A stretch of 64,000 nucleotides of DNA from CAYWKU01 sp964459325 (GTDB lineage: Bacteria > RBG-13-61-14 > CAYWKU01). The notes under the pieces were generated by a model. That model was not told the DNA's origin and ran no database searches. It saw nothing but the letters and a program-made list of their open reading frames with translations. A program made the position numbers and the translations under genes. The DNA lies in contig CAYWKU010000008.1 in NCBI GenBank assembly GCA_964459325.1, forward strand, positions 62,001 to 126,000, read 5' to 3'. This document shows, piece after piece, positions 1-8,340 of this stretch; position 1 is the stretch's first letter, and each line of letters begins with the position of its first letter.

Positions 1-4
1 AGCT

Positions 5-241
5 ATGAAAGCACAATTTGCCGTATGCGTAAAAAATGAGGATAATCCGGCGTCGCTGGAAATTCGTAAGATATACAGGATAATTCCGGACTCTCGCGCC
101 GCAGAAGAAAAGCTTGTCCGGGTGATTGACGAATCGGGGGAGGATTACCTTTATCCATCGGACTACTTTGTGCCCATTGAACTTCCGCCGGCATTGGAGG
201 AAATGCTGGAGACAAAGGATAGTATCAATCAAATTCAGTAA
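5..241 (+). CDS. conserved small protein of unknown function
   Basis: A 78-residue acidic soluble protein starting at the first ATG of the window; its upstream region is cut off, so no ribosome binding site can be checked. It has no signal peptide, membrane segment or metal motif. The sequence has an alternating strand-like pattern, with a central stretch (IIPDSRAAEEKLVRVIDESG) followed by EDYLYPSDYFVPIELP, which looks like a small beta-rich fold. Proteins of this look and size occur as uncharacterised hypotheticals in many bacteria; I do not know a function. It is transcribed towards the convergent DUF2752 gene. Codon use matches its neighbours, supporting a real gene. Confidence 0.7.
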   Translation: MKAQFAVCVKNEDNPASLEIRKIYRIIPDSRAAEEKLVRVIDESGEDYLYPSDYFVPIELPPALEEMLETKDSINQIQ

Positions 242-287
242 AAGAACTGCGAGGTTCTCCCCCTTACAAACCCTCTTTAAACAAACT

Positions 288-704
288 CTACACACCCGCC
301 GCTATCAGGTAGGCCCAGTTGGCGGCGATGGCCGCCACGGCAAAAATCCTCATGGCGGTTGCGGCGCCTTTGTTAGCCCTGATTCTCGGCACCCTGCCCC
401 CGTGAACGACCCCCGTTAAGCTGACCAGCCCCCATATCCACACCCCCACGAGCGCAATCACCATCAGCGGGTTCTGGGCGAGTGCTGTGGCGAAGTCCAA
501 GTGGGACACCGCGGCAAAAGCCCGGGTAAGGCCGCATGTCGGGCAGGGAAGGCCTGTAATAAGCTTGAACGGGCAGAAGTACCCGTCGAAGGCGACCCCA
601 TCGACGGCAAGGCGAGCTCCCGCCACCGCCAATATCGAGATGACGGCATAGATAAGACCCAGCGGAAGCTCGCTGCCGGATATTTTTCGCCAATGAAAGC
701 TCAT
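288..704 (-). CDS. DUF2752 family membrane protein
   Basis: A 138-residue integral membrane protein with about three hydrophobic segments (roughly residues 16-36, 75-98 and 117-136). It carries the family signature CPTCGLTRA at about residues 54-62, preceded by FCPFKLITGLP, which identifies the DUF2752 family (Pfam PF10825). The biochemical role of the family is unknown; the conserved cysteines suggest a metal or redox site, but that is inference. The gene follows the YIP1-family gene by 9 bases on the same strand, and both encode small membrane proteins, so they probably form a two-gene operon. Confidence 0.88.
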   Translation of the reverse strand: MSFHWRKISGSELPLGLIYAVISILAVAGARLAVDGVAFDGYFCPFKLITGLPCPTCGLTRAFAAVSHLDFATALAQNPLMVIALVGVWIWGLVSLTGVVHGGRVPRIRANKGAATAMRIFAVAAIAANWAYLIAAGV

Positions 705-713
705 CGGAGCATA

Positions 714-1481
714 TTACATCAATTTTCCGCCCTGTGCCATTACGGCGAACCCGATGCCGCAAGCGCAGCATACTATTATGGGCAGGAAAACCGCCAGGGC
801 CGCTTTTCCTCCGCTGATTTCGTTCGCCCGCGAGAACCCGATGATGTACAGAACAAGCCCCCATATTCCTCCCACCAGAGGCCCTATTAACGGAACAATC
901 TGGAAAAGGCTGGTGCTTCCGCCCGAGTATGCGAGCACCCGTACGGTGGACTCGAAACCGGTTTTAGCTCCGCCCACTATCATCAGGCACACGTGAAAAA
1001 TCGCGGCCCCGATGAAAAGGCCTATGAGGATGAGAATGGGCAGTACAACTATCATTCCGATTACCATCCCCAGCCCCGTTGAACCCCCCACCGGTATCTG
1101 AGGGTTGATGTTATGGAGTATACTTCCCATGCTCCTACCCAGGAGATACTGCCATATCTGCCCGATAGCGCCTCCTATCCAGCCAAGTACCACTATGTAG
1201 AGTATGGGGCTTCCCATGTCCCCGGAGGTGGGCATTTTTCCGAAAAATTCCCCCGGGGAAAACAGGGAGGATTTTATTGTCTCCACCAGCGCGTCGAACC
1301 ATCCGCGAGTGCCCCTTTCTTCCCACGGAGTGGTTTTGGCCTGGTCGCTTTTCTGTCCGGTCTGGGCTTCAGGGGGCGCCCATCCCGGGGGCATTTTTGG
1401 GGGTTCGCCGCCTCCGCCGGGCGGCATGCCGGAGGATGAACCTCCGCCGGGTGGCTGATTGGGGGGAAGGTCTCCGCTCAT
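714..1481 (-). CDS. YIP1 family membrane protein
   Basis: A 255-residue protein. Its first 70 or so residues are Pro/Gly-rich and low in complexity (PPNQPPGGGSSSG, PPGGGGEPPKMPPG). Several hydrophobic segments follow, of the YIP1 type (Pfam PF04893), including the stretch beginning SPILYIVVLGWIGGAIGQI and a C-terminal pair. The start is placed at the ATG with AAAGGAGG eight bases upstream; an in-frame ATG 14 codons earlier lacks such a site. Bacterial YIP1-family proteins are multi-pass membrane proteins of unknown function. It is probably co-transcribed with the downstream DUF2752 gene. Confidence 0.85.
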   Translation of the reverse strand: MSGDLPPNQPPGGGSSSGMPPGGGGEPPKMPPGWAPPEAQTGQKSDQAKTTPWEERGTRGWFDALVETIKSSLFSPGEFFGKMPTSGDMGSPILYIVVLGWIGGAIGQIWQYLLGRSMGSILHNINPQIPVGGSTGLGMVIGMIVVLPILILIGLFIGAAIFHVCLMIVGGAKTGFESTVRVLAYSGGSTSLFQIVPLIGPLVGGIWGLVLYIIGFSRANEISGGKAALAVFLPIIVCCACGIGFAVMAQGGKLM

Positions 1482-1572
1482 ATCTATTACCTCCTTTCGA
1501 GTTTGGAGTATTATAGACAACATGTGTCTTTTTTCAATAGTTTTGGTGAGGTTTCTTTAAAAATTTTCAAAT

Positions 1573-1657
1573 CGTTGTAGAATTGAAAATCGGAACGCCG
1601 CCGTCCCGGCGGCACACCGACTTTCTGGATAATGCCGACGAGGACGTCGGCGTTCCA
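1573..1657. repeat. dispersed GGAACGCCG inverted repeat, copy 1
   Basis: In the 327-base gap between the YIP1 gene and gpsA lies a 35-base segment (1573-1607). It matches the complement of 9317-9351 at 33 of 35 positions. Copy 1 also contains an inverted repeat, GGAACGCCG at 1592-1600 and CGGCGTTCC at 1648-1656, that could form a long hairpin. Nothing coding is seen here. It resembles a short non-autonomous or REP-like intergenic element. Confidence 0.7.
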
Positions 1658-1750
1658 GTCAAATAACCCATCATACCGTCCATTAAACTGCCGCCGGGTG
1701 AAGGATACCGCCGAAAAATGCACTATTCGCGCGGAAAAATGAAAGAATCG

Positions 1751-1779
1751 TTGGAAAGTATCCGACGGCCGATTATGTT
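1751..1779 (+). promoter_or_regulatory. candidate sigma-70 promoter of gpsA
   Basis: TTGGAA at 1751-1756 and TATGTT at 1774-1779 are separated by 17 bases, about 30 bases upstream of the gpsA start. Each hexamer matches the consensus at four of six positions, so this is a plausible but unproven promoter. Confidence 0.4.
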
Positions 1780-1808
1780 ATCCTCAAACATATCAAGGAG
1801 AGCCTGAT

Positions 1809-2822
1809 ATGAAGATTGGAGTTATAGGCGCAGGCGGATGGGGAACGGCCCTGGCGGACCTTCTGGCCAGAGCCGTCCAGGAAGTAACCATCTGGTGCTA
1901 CGAGGAGGAAGTAGCGCGGGCCATCGAGCTAAAGCGCGAGAACGAGATTTACCTGAAGGGAATTTCCCTTTCCGACAACATCAAGTCCACTACGGATATT
2001 GAGGAGGCGGCTTCTGACAAGAATATCGTGGTCTCCGTCAGCCCGTCCCACGCCGTCCGGAAGGTGATGACCGATGCCAAGCCGTTTCTTTCCGATGAAG
2101 CCATAATTCTGAGCGCCAGCAAGGGAATAGAGGTAGAAACTGTAAAAACCATGTCCCGGGTTCTGGGGGAAATCCTGGGAGAAAAGCACAAAATCGCGGT
2201 TTTAAGCGGCCCCAGCTTTGCGCAGGAGGTGGCCAGGGGGCATCCCACGGCCGTCAGCGTGGCTTGCGAGGACGAAGAGGTTGCGTCGCTCATCCAGTCC
2301 ACCTTCAGCAACAAACGGTTTCGCATCTACACGGGTGATGATGTTATCGGCCTGGAACTGGGAGGCAGCCTGAAGAACGTGATGGCCATCGCCTCGGGCA
2401 TAAGCGACGGGCTGGGCTTCGGCACCAACACCCGCGCGGCGCTGATAACCCGGGGGCTGGCGGAAATGAGCCGACTTACGGTCAAAATGGGCGGGCACCT
2501 GCTGACAATGGCCGGCCTCGGCGGCCTGGGAGACCTGGTGCTCACCTGCACCGGAGACCTTTCACGCAACCGCCAGGTGGGACTGAAACTCGGCTCGGGA
2601 ATGAAAATAGAACAAATTCTGGACGAAATGAGGATGGTTGCGGAAGGGGTTAAAACCGCCAAGAGCGCTCATGAGCTGGCCCGGCGGGAGGAGATGGATA
2701 TGCCCATCGTGGAGTCGGTTTACCAGATAATATACGAGGACAAGAGTCCCGAAGAGGTGGTCTTCGAACTCATGGGCCGCGACCTGAAAAGGGAAATCGA
2801 CACCTACGCCCCCTCCGGTTAA
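1809..2822 (+). CDS. gpsA: NAD(P)H-dependent glycerol-3-phosphate dehydrogenase
   Basis: A 337-residue cytoplasmic enzyme that reduces dihydroxyacetone phosphate to sn-glycerol 3-phosphate, the entry point of phospholipid synthesis. The N-terminal Rossmann motif GAGGWGTALA is at residues 7-16. The active-site region GGSLKNVMAIASGISDGLG and the later GLGGLGDLVLTCTGDLSRNR are typical of GpsA. Length equals the family norm (about 330-340). AAGGAG lies eight bases before the ATG. It stands alone between intergenic regions, with a candidate promoter just upstream and a hairpin just downstream that may act in termination. Confidence 0.97.
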   Translation: MKIGVIGAGGWGTALADLLARAVQEVTIWCYEEEVARAIELKRENEIYLKGISLSDNIKSTTDIEEAASDKNIVVSVSPSHAVRKVMTDAKPFLSDEAIILSASKGIEVETVKTMSRVLGEILGEKHKIAVLSGPSFAQEVARGHPTAVSVACEDEEVASLIQSTFSNKRFRIYTGDDVIGLELGGSLKNVMAIASGISDGLGFGTNTRAALITRGLAEMSRLTVKMGGHLLTMAGLGGLGDLVLTCTGDLSRNRQVGLKLGSGMKIEQILDEMRMVAEGVKTAKSAHELARREEMDMPIVESVYQIIYEDKSPEEVVFELMGRDLKREIDTYAPSG

Positions 2823-2840
2823 ACGCATCCTTATGAATTG

Positions 2841-2902
2841 GGAGACCCGGCCTGAAGTCCGGGGTCTCCATATGATGGTAGGCCCGACACTCTTGTCGGG
2901 CT
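2841..2902. repeat. two short palindromes downstream of gpsA
   Basis: GGAGACCCGG...CCGGGGTCTCC (2841-2869) is a strong hairpin with a CTGAAGT-type loop, like those at 55050-55110. It is followed by GGCCCGACACTCTTGTCGGGCT (2881-2902) preceded by GGTA, which is related to the GGTAGGCGCGACACTCTTGTCGCGCT copy at 25065. Both belong to families of dispersed intergenic palindromes found elsewhere in the window; the first could also help end gpsA transcription. Confidence 0.65.
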
Positions 2903-2978
2903 GAACCTGAGGCGCCGTGAGATGCGCGGCAAGAGTGCCTCGCCTGCCATGGCGTTTTCCGGTTGGATAGCGGGTAGA

Positions 2979-3091
2979 CGGGCTTAAAGCGTAAGCGTAT
3001 AAGCCCGGCCGTGGCCGTAAGGCGTCAGCCGAAGCCACAGAAGGCGCAGGAGAAAAGAATTTTGGAACCCACCGAGGAATAAGTCGGGTTC
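2979..3091 (+). other. cluster of three predicted hairpins upstream of the zinc-ribbon/pilB pair
   Basis: The 355-base gap 2823-3177 holds no gene. Beyond the palindromes it has three consecutive stem-forming segments: CGGGCTTA/TAAGCCCG (2979-3007), GTGGC/GCCAC with an inner GGC/GCC (3011-3038), and GAACCC/GGGTTC (3065-3091). This could be a structured leader RNA, a small RNA or decayed repeats. I do not recognise a known RNA family. Confidence 0.35.
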
Positions 3092-3177
3092 ATTATCCGG
3101 GAATTCATAGCACCAATTCGCCAGTTGAAAAAAATCAGGCTCTCAAATACCTTTTAATTTAAAGGATAAGCGCCTCC

Positions 3178-3429
3178 ATGGATAAAATTCTCCACATTTT
3201 GAACTACCAGATTTACGACGGCATCACCGTGGCCCATATAGTCGGTCTGGTTATAGCCCTGGTAATTGCCCGATTCATATGGAAGGCGCTGAGCAAAAAG
3301 GAGCGCCCGGATGTATATCAATACGTTCAATGTGTCGACTGCGGCTGGAAGGGCGAGGTAAGCAAGTATCATCGAGTATGTAAGAAATGCGGAGGCTCGA
3401 ACCTTCGAGTCGAGGTGAGGGATAGATGA
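3178..3429 (+). CDS. small membrane protein with C-terminal zinc ribbon
   Basis: An 83-residue protein with one transmembrane helix (about residues 19-38, HIVGLVIALVIARFIW) and a C-terminal CVDC...CKKC motif that should form a zinc ribbon on the cytoplasmic side. Its TGA stop overlaps the ATG of the PilB-type ATPase by four bases (ATGA), so the two are translationally coupled. No known family name comes to mind. The coupling suggests it works with the ATPase, for example as a membrane docking or assembly partner; that role is inference. Confidence 0.75.
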   Translation: MDKILHILNYQIYDGITVAHIVGLVIALVIARFIWKALSKKERPDVYQYVQCVDCGWKGEVSKYHRVCKKCGGSNLRVEVRDR

Positions 3430-5264
3430 GTGATAACGTCGAGACATCATCCGAGCAGACGCAGGGGCCGGGTAAATTTCCTCAAACCATGGAAGAGCTT
3501 ACCGGCCTTCTCGTCGAACGAGCGTGCATGGGCCCGGAGCAGGCGCGGGAAGTGCAGGTAAAGCACGGACAACAACGCGCCCGATTGGCAAAAGCCGCCC
3601 GGGAAGCCGCGGGCGACCGGCACCGGCAGATACAGCTCGAGCCCAGCAACCCTGAAATCGTAGCCAGTTTCCACTTCCAGACGCCCGACGGGCGCCTTCT
3701 TACCGAAGACAAGATTATGCAGGAAATAGCCGATTACACCGGTTACGAGTACATAAAGATAGACCCCCTGAAGCTGGATATGGAGCTGGTAACCAAGAGC
3801 ATAACCCGACCCTTTGCCCAGAAGCATGTCATGGTACCCATCGGCAAACAGGGGGACACGCTTACCGTGGCCCTGGACAATCCGACCGACCTCGAAGGCG
3901 TTGACATGATTCGACGGGCCACCGGGATGGAAGTAAAGCCGGTTTTGAGCTCCCGCACGGACATTCGCAAGATCATAACCGAGTTTTACGGTTTTCGTAC
4001 CAGCGTGACCGCTGCGGAGGCCGAGCTTCGTCCCACTTTCGACATCGGCAACCTCGAGCAATACGTGCAGATGAAGGCTGAAGGTTCGTTCGACCCTTCC
4101 GACAAGCCCATAGTGAACGCGGTGGAGTACCTGCTCAAGTACGCCTATGACCAGCGCGCCAGCGATATACACATCGAGCCCAAGCGGGAATACAGCTCGG
4201 TAAGGCTGCGAATAGACGGCGTCCTGCACCCGGTGCACCGCATCCCCAAGATAGTGCACAGCGCCGTGACCAGCCGGATAAAAATGCTGGGGCGCATGGA
4301 CATCGCCGAAAAGCGCCGTCCCCAGGACGGGAGGATAAAAACGGAGCACTCCGGCAAGGAGGTCGAGCTTCGCGTCAGCACCCTGCCCGTTGCTTTCGGC
4401 GAAAAGGTGGTTATCCGCATATTCGACCCGGACGTCTTGATGCAGGAGCTGGAGGAACTGGGCTTTCATCCCAAGGATTACGAGCTTTTCAAGAAGTTCA
4501 TATCCAACCCGCACGGAATTATTCTCGTCACCGGCCCCACGGGCAGCGGCAAGACCACCACTTTATACTCGGCTCTCAAAGTGCTGGCTCAGCCGGAGGT
4601 TAACGTGGTGACTATAGAAGACCCCATCGAGATGGTTTACGAGGACTTCAACCAGGTGTCTGTGCAGCCGAAGATAGGCCTGGACTTCGCCAATTCGCTC
4701 CGCACCATCCTCCGGCAGGACCCGGACATAGTGATGGTAGGCGAGATAAGGGACAGGGAAACCGCTGAAAACGCCGTGCAGGCGGCTCTCACCGGACACA
4801 TGGTGTTCAGCACCCTCCATACGAACGACGCCGCCACCGCCATCACCCGCATGCAGGAGTTGGGTGTGGAGGAGTTCCTTATCGCCAGCACGGTGCTGGG
4901 CGTGGTGGCACAAAGGCTGGTCAGGAAAATCTGCCCCAACTGTAAAAAACAAACCACGCTTTCGGAGGAAGACCTGAGGGCCCTGGGCATTGTGCCCCGC
5001 CCCGGCGTAACTTACACCGTCAACTACGGCGAAGGGTGCATCACTTGTCGAAAGACGGGCTACTACGGCCGGACGGGCGTATATGAGGTGCTTGACGTAT
5101 CCGACAAGATAAAAAAACTTATCCTCGACGGCGCGGATTCCGCCGTTATCAAAAAGGCGGCCCTCGAAGACGGCATGTCAACGTTGAGGGAGGGGGCCAT
5201 AAGGAAGCTGGGCAACGGCATTACCACCTTCGAGGAGGTTCTCAGGGTTACTTCCGAGAAGTAG
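3426..5264 (+). CDS. pilB: type IV pilus / type II secretion ATPase (PilB/GspE family)
   Basis: A 612-residue cytoplasmic hexameric ATPase that powers pilus or pseudopilus assembly. An N-terminal MshEN/GspE-N domain (about 70-200) is followed by the ATPase core. The core shows Walker A GPTGSGKTTTLYS near residue 365, the Asp box and Walker B IVMVGEIRDRETAE, and the His box FSTLHTNDAATAITR. A zinc-binding insert has CPNC and CITC pairs near residues 504 and 539, as in PilB/GspE and unlike the PilT retraction ATPases. No pilin, PilC or PilT gene lies nearby in this window, so pilus and secretion roles cannot be told apart by context. The symbol is given by family; GspE is the alternative. Confidence 0.9.
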   Translation: MSDNVETSSEQTQGPGKFPQTMEELTGLLVERACMGPEQAREVQVKHGQQRARLAKAAREAAGDRHRQIQLEPSNPEIVASFHFQTPDGRLLTEDKIMQEIADYTGYEYIKIDPLKLDMELVTKSITRPFAQKHVMVPIGKQGDTLTVALDNPTDLEGVDMIRRATGMEVKPVLSSRTDIRKIITEFYGFRTSVTAAEAELRPTFDIGNLEQYVQMKAEGSFDPSDKPIVNAVEYLLKYAYDQRASDIHIEPKREYSSVRLRIDGVLHPVHRIPKIVHSAVTSRIKMLGRMDIAEKRRPQDGRIKTEHSGKEVELRVSTLPVAFGEKVVIRIFDPDVLMQELEELGFHPKDYELFKKFISNPHGIILVTGPTGSGKTTTLYSALKVLAQPEVNVVTIEDPIEMVYEDFNQVSVQPKIGLDFANSLRTILRQDPDIVMVGEIRDRETAENAVQAALTGHMVFSTLHTNDAATAITRMQELGVEEFLIASTVLGVVAQRLVRKICPNCKKQTTLSEEDLRALGIVPRPGVTYTVNYGEGCITCRKTGYYGRTGVYEVLDVSDKIKKLILDGADSAVIKKAALEDGMSTLREGAIRKLGNGITTFEEVLRVTSEK

Positions 5265-5338
5265 ACTTCCGGCCATTATCCGCCCTCGGGCGGCCATACT
5301 TTTTCCGTCGAATATCATCCGAATGGAGGCCTTTTTGT

Positions 5339-6073
5339 ATGAGCAAATCCCAACCATCAACAGAGACTCATCTACCTATACGCCCCGTTCTGACGGTGTT
5401 TTTTATCGTCCTGGCGGCCGTCGCGTTTGCCGCGGCCATAGCCGGAGAAAACCAGAAAATCGATATCACCGGCCGAAAGTTTATAGAGCGTATCGCACAG
5501 AGAAATTATGAAGGGGCCTACTCCCTCTTTTCCAAACCGTCGAAAGAAAAAACACCGCTGGAGGATTTCAAGGCCAAGGCTTCCATGTTCAGAATGTATC
5601 TCAGGCTGAAGTACGGCGCCGGATTCGAGGATAAGTACTCTTACCACATAGAATCTCCCCTTTGGATTCCGTGGCACGGAGACAACATGAAAAACGTATC
5701 GACAGGCTTGTACAGGAAAGAGAGCGGCATGCTCGCCCAGGCGAAGAACCTGATAAAAACACCCCGGATAGAGGGCGAAACGATGAGCAACCTGATTAAG
5801 GTGGTTCGAGAAGACGGCTATTGGACCGTGGACGAATTAAACTTCGACCCCGAGGAACATGCCGAGCTGCTGCAAAGGGCACGGAGCGGCCCGGAAATTT
5901 TCACTCTTACCGAACACGGCTTCGTGTTCGAGGGGTTCGTCTACGACCAGCGAACGACCACTCCGGATAAGCGGGCGGAAATACTCGACGCCCTCGAACG
6001 CGCCATCAGCGAGGTAAGAGGCAAAAAGGGCAAAAAAGCCGAATCTGAAGACCTTCTTAAAATGCTGCCATAA
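5339..6073 (+). CDS. membrane-anchored or exported protein of unknown function
   Basis: A 244-residue protein with one N-terminal hydrophobic segment (about residues 17-36, VLTVFFIVLAAVAFAAAIAG), which is a signal anchor or signal peptide. The rest is soluble and mixed alpha/beta, with a region (GRKFIERIAQRNYEGAYSLF) resembling the first helix of NTF2-like or DUF4878-type domains. That similarity is weak and I do not assign a family. The C terminus is Lys-rich. It follows pilB in the same direction with 74 bases between, including a small CCGCCC/GGGCGG hairpin, so it may be a separate unit. Confidence 0.7.
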   Translation: MSKSQPSTETHLPIRPVLTVFFIVLAAVAFAAAIAGENQKIDITGRKFIERIAQRNYEGAYSLFSKPSKEKTPLEDFKAKASMFRMYLRLKYGAGFEDKYSYHIESPLWIPWHGDNMKNVSTGLYRKESGMLAQAKNLIKTPRIEGETMSNLIKVVREDGYWTVDELNFDPEEHAELLQRARSGPEIFTLTEHGFVFEGFVYDQRTTTPDKRAEILDALERAISEVRGKKGKKAESEDLLKMLP

Positions 6074-6091
6074 ATCGCCTTCCCGAACTTT

Positions 6092-6607
6092 TCACAACTT
6101 GTCCTTCTTGCGCAGCTTTTGCCTCTCGCGTTTTTTGGACCTTTTGGAGGGGCCTTTTTTAACGGACGATTTTGGGGACTTATCTTCGGACTCGTCAACC
6201 TCGCCTTTATCTTCCATCATTAGAGCTTTAACCAACTGCGATTCAAACTCCTTCGGGGAAAGCACCGCCGCCCCCGCCTTGGAGCATTTATCGGCTATTT
6301 CTCTGTCGCCGCTCACCACCACCAGCCCTTCTGGAGATTTGCGGGCAATTTTGATTATGCGGTCGTCGGCGGTTTCCTCCTTAGACGTGAACATCTCCCT
6401 GATGCCGCCGGTTTTGTACGTTTGAGTTTTATCCCACTGCCCTCCCCTTCCATCGTAAACCACGGTAATATCATGGCCCCTTAACTTTTTGAAACGCCTC
6501 AACAGGTTTGCGAACTCGGCTCTTGCGGTTTGAAGGTCGTGGGGAAAATACTTCCTCAAATCCTCAATGGCCGGGATAAGATTGTAGCCGTCTATCACCA
6601 CTTTCAT
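6092..6607 (-). CDS. NYN domain protein (YacP/Rae1-like RNase family)
   Basis: A 171-residue cytoplasmic protein with the PIN-like NYN fold (Pfam PF05991). It starts MKVVIDGYNLIP with the first catalytic Asp, has ITVVYDGRGGQWD in the middle and VVSGDREIADKCSKAGAAVLSP near residue 105. Acidic residues at these positions bind metal in the family. Bacillus Rae1/YacP is a ribosome-associated endoribonuclease; ribonuclease activity here is inferred. The C-terminal 35 residues are very Lys/Arg-rich (SVKKGPSKRSKKRERQKLRK), suggesting RNA or ribosome binding. It is convergent with the preceding gene. Confidence 0.88.
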   Translation of the reverse strand: MKVVIDGYNLIPAIEDLRKYFPHDLQTARAEFANLLRRFKKLRGHDITVVYDGRGGQWDKTQTYKTGGIREMFTSKEETADDRIIKIARKSPEGLVVVSGDREIADKCSKAGAAVLSPKEFESQLVKALMMEDKGEVDESEDKSPKSSVKKGPSKRSKKRERQKLRKKDKL

Positions 6608-6715
6608 TGAAACGGAAATCCGCCTTTGAACAATTTGACAACCTCATCCTTTGATTCTATCATGCAATATTCTTTTGAGTCCCGCCAGAGGGATTTGATG
6701 AAAGGAGTCACGCCG

Positions 6716-8257
6716 GTGAACGTCTCCCGTTCGCATAAACGGTTAAAGTCGGTTTTAAGGCATTTCTTGTTATTATCAGCGACGCTTTTAATAACCCTCC
6801 AACTTTCTCCCGCCCTGGCCTCTACGCCCGATAATCCTGAAATGATGAAAAACTCCACTTCCCGCGAGAAAGCGGAAAAAGCCTCCTCTCACACCTCCGC
6901 GGAATACGACACCGCTACGGCTGAAGCCGCGGCTCACGAATCCGAGGCCGCTCACGGGGAAGGCGAGCATGAACCGGAGTGGTACCCACCCTACTGGAGC
7001 ATCATCGGCTTTATCGGGATACTGCTGAGTATAGCCGTCATCCCGCTGGTCAACGAACACTGGTGGGAGCCGAACCTTCACAAGGCCTACGTTTCGGCCA
7101 TATTCGGCGCGCCGTTCCTGGTGCTGTTGATTATCAAGGCGCCTCATAACCTGGCGCATATCATGATGGAGTACGTCAGCTTCATGGCGCTGGTGGGGTC
7201 ACTGTTTTACGTATCCGGCGGTATATTCCTTCAGGGGGATATAGAGGCCACCCCCCGCAACAACACCATATTCCTGGCCATAGGCAGCGTGCTGGCAAGC
7301 TTCGTGGGCACCGCCGGGGCGGCGATGCTGCTCATCAGGCCGCTTATCCGCACCAACGCCGAACGTGACCGGAAGATGCACACCGTCATATTTTTCATCT
7401 TCCTGGTGGCGAATATAGGAGGAAGCCTTACCCCCATGGGCGACCCGCCCCTGTTCATGGGGTACTTGAGGGGCGTCCCGTTCACTTGGACTTTCAACCT
7501 GTGGATAGCCTGGCTGCCCATGTGCATAACGCTCCTCATAATTTACTTCATACTGGACACCTACCACTACAAGAGGGAAAAGCCGGAAGCCATCGCCTGG
7601 GACCGGTCGCAGCTCGTGCCGATGGCGTTGAAAGGCAAGATAAATTTCCTCTGGCTGGTGGGCGTGGTGGCCAGCATTTACTTCCTCACCCCGGAGAACG
7701 TGGCCAACTGGTTCGGCGAAAGCTTCGAGAAGGTTCCATTCAGGGAAGTCGCGATGTTTGCGATGTGCCTGATAAGCTGGAAGAGCACACCCCGAGGCGT
7801 CAGGGAAGCTCAGAAATTCACCATGCACCCCATCATCGAGGTGGGGGTATTGTTTCTCGCCATTTTCATCACCATGGTGCCGGCGATTATGGTGCTCCAC
7901 ATCAAGGGCGAAACCATGGGCGTCACCGAGCCGTGGCATTTCTTCTGGATTACCGGCATGTTATCCAGTTTCCTCGATAACACGCCCACTTACGTGGTCT
8001 TCTTCGAGCTGGCCAAAACCATCTCACACGGCGGCACACTTATAGCGGGAGTGAAGTACGAGTTGCTAATGGCGGTCAGCGTGGGGGCGGTTTTCATGGG
8101 CGCAAACACATACATCGGCAACGCGCCGAACTTTATGGTTAAGGCCATCGCGGAGGAGAACAGCATAAGGATGCCCAGCTTCTTCGGGTACATGGCCTGG
8201 AGCATGGGTATCCTGGGGCCGCTTTTTGTGATAGTGACCTTCGTCTACTTTGTCTGA
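6716..8257 (+). CDS. nhaD: NhaD-type Na+/H+ antiporter
   Basis: A polytopic membrane protein of the ion transporter superfamily (NhaD/ArsB type) that exchanges cytoplasmic sodium for protons. The GTG at 6716 is preferred as start because AAAGGAG lies eight bases upstream and translation from there gives a clean signal peptide (MNVSRSHKRLK..., LLLSATLLITLQ, cleavage near ALA-S). The resulting 513-residue protein then has a His/Glu/Ala-rich periplasmic stretch before the first core helix. Family motifs include GGSLTPMGDPPLFMGYLRGV and SSFLDNTPTYVVFFELA, the conserved Asp-containing half-helices. Longer starts at 6626 or 6698 are possible. It stands alone. Confidence 0.93.
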   Translation: MNVSRSHKRLKSVLRHFLLLSATLLITLQLSPALASTPDNPEMMKNSTSREKAEKASSHTSAEYDTATAEAAAHESEAAHGEGEHEPEWYPPYWSIIGFIGILLSIAVIPLVNEHWWEPNLHKAYVSAIFGAPFLVLLIIKAPHNLAHIMMEYVSFMALVGSLFYVSGGIFLQGDIEATPRNNTIFLAIGSVLASFVGTAGAAMLLIRPLIRTNAERDRKMHTVIFFIFLVANIGGSLTPMGDPPLFMGYLRGVPFTWTFNLWIAWLPMCITLLIIYFILDTYHYKREKPEAIAWDRSQLVPMALKGKINFLWLVGVVASIYFLTPENVANWFGESFEKVPFREVAMFAMCLISWKSTPRGVREAQKFTMHPIIEVGVLFLAIFITMVPAIMVLHIKGETMGVTEPWHFFWITGMLSSFLDNTPTYVVFFELAKTISHGGTLIAGVKYELLMAVSVGAVFMGANTYIGNAPNFMVKAIAEENSIRMPSFFGYMAWSMGILGPLFVIVTFVYFV

Positions 8258-8340
8258 GCCTAAAAGTGAATGTCCCGTTTAAACGTCCATTACCGGGCAC
8301 ATAGCCGGCTCGGGAGTGTCTTCAGTGAACGTAGTTTGGA

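Noticed and set aside
2900..3100. Region upstream of the zinc-ribbon gene as SRP RNA, RNase P RNA or tmRNA
   Set aside because: None of the conserved core motifs of these RNAs is present.
3447..4514. Long open frame antisense to pilB (355 codons)
   Set aside because: Shadow frame caused by GC-rich codon use; the sense frame has complete PilB motifs. The same applies to the long antisense frame across uvrB (55356-57182).
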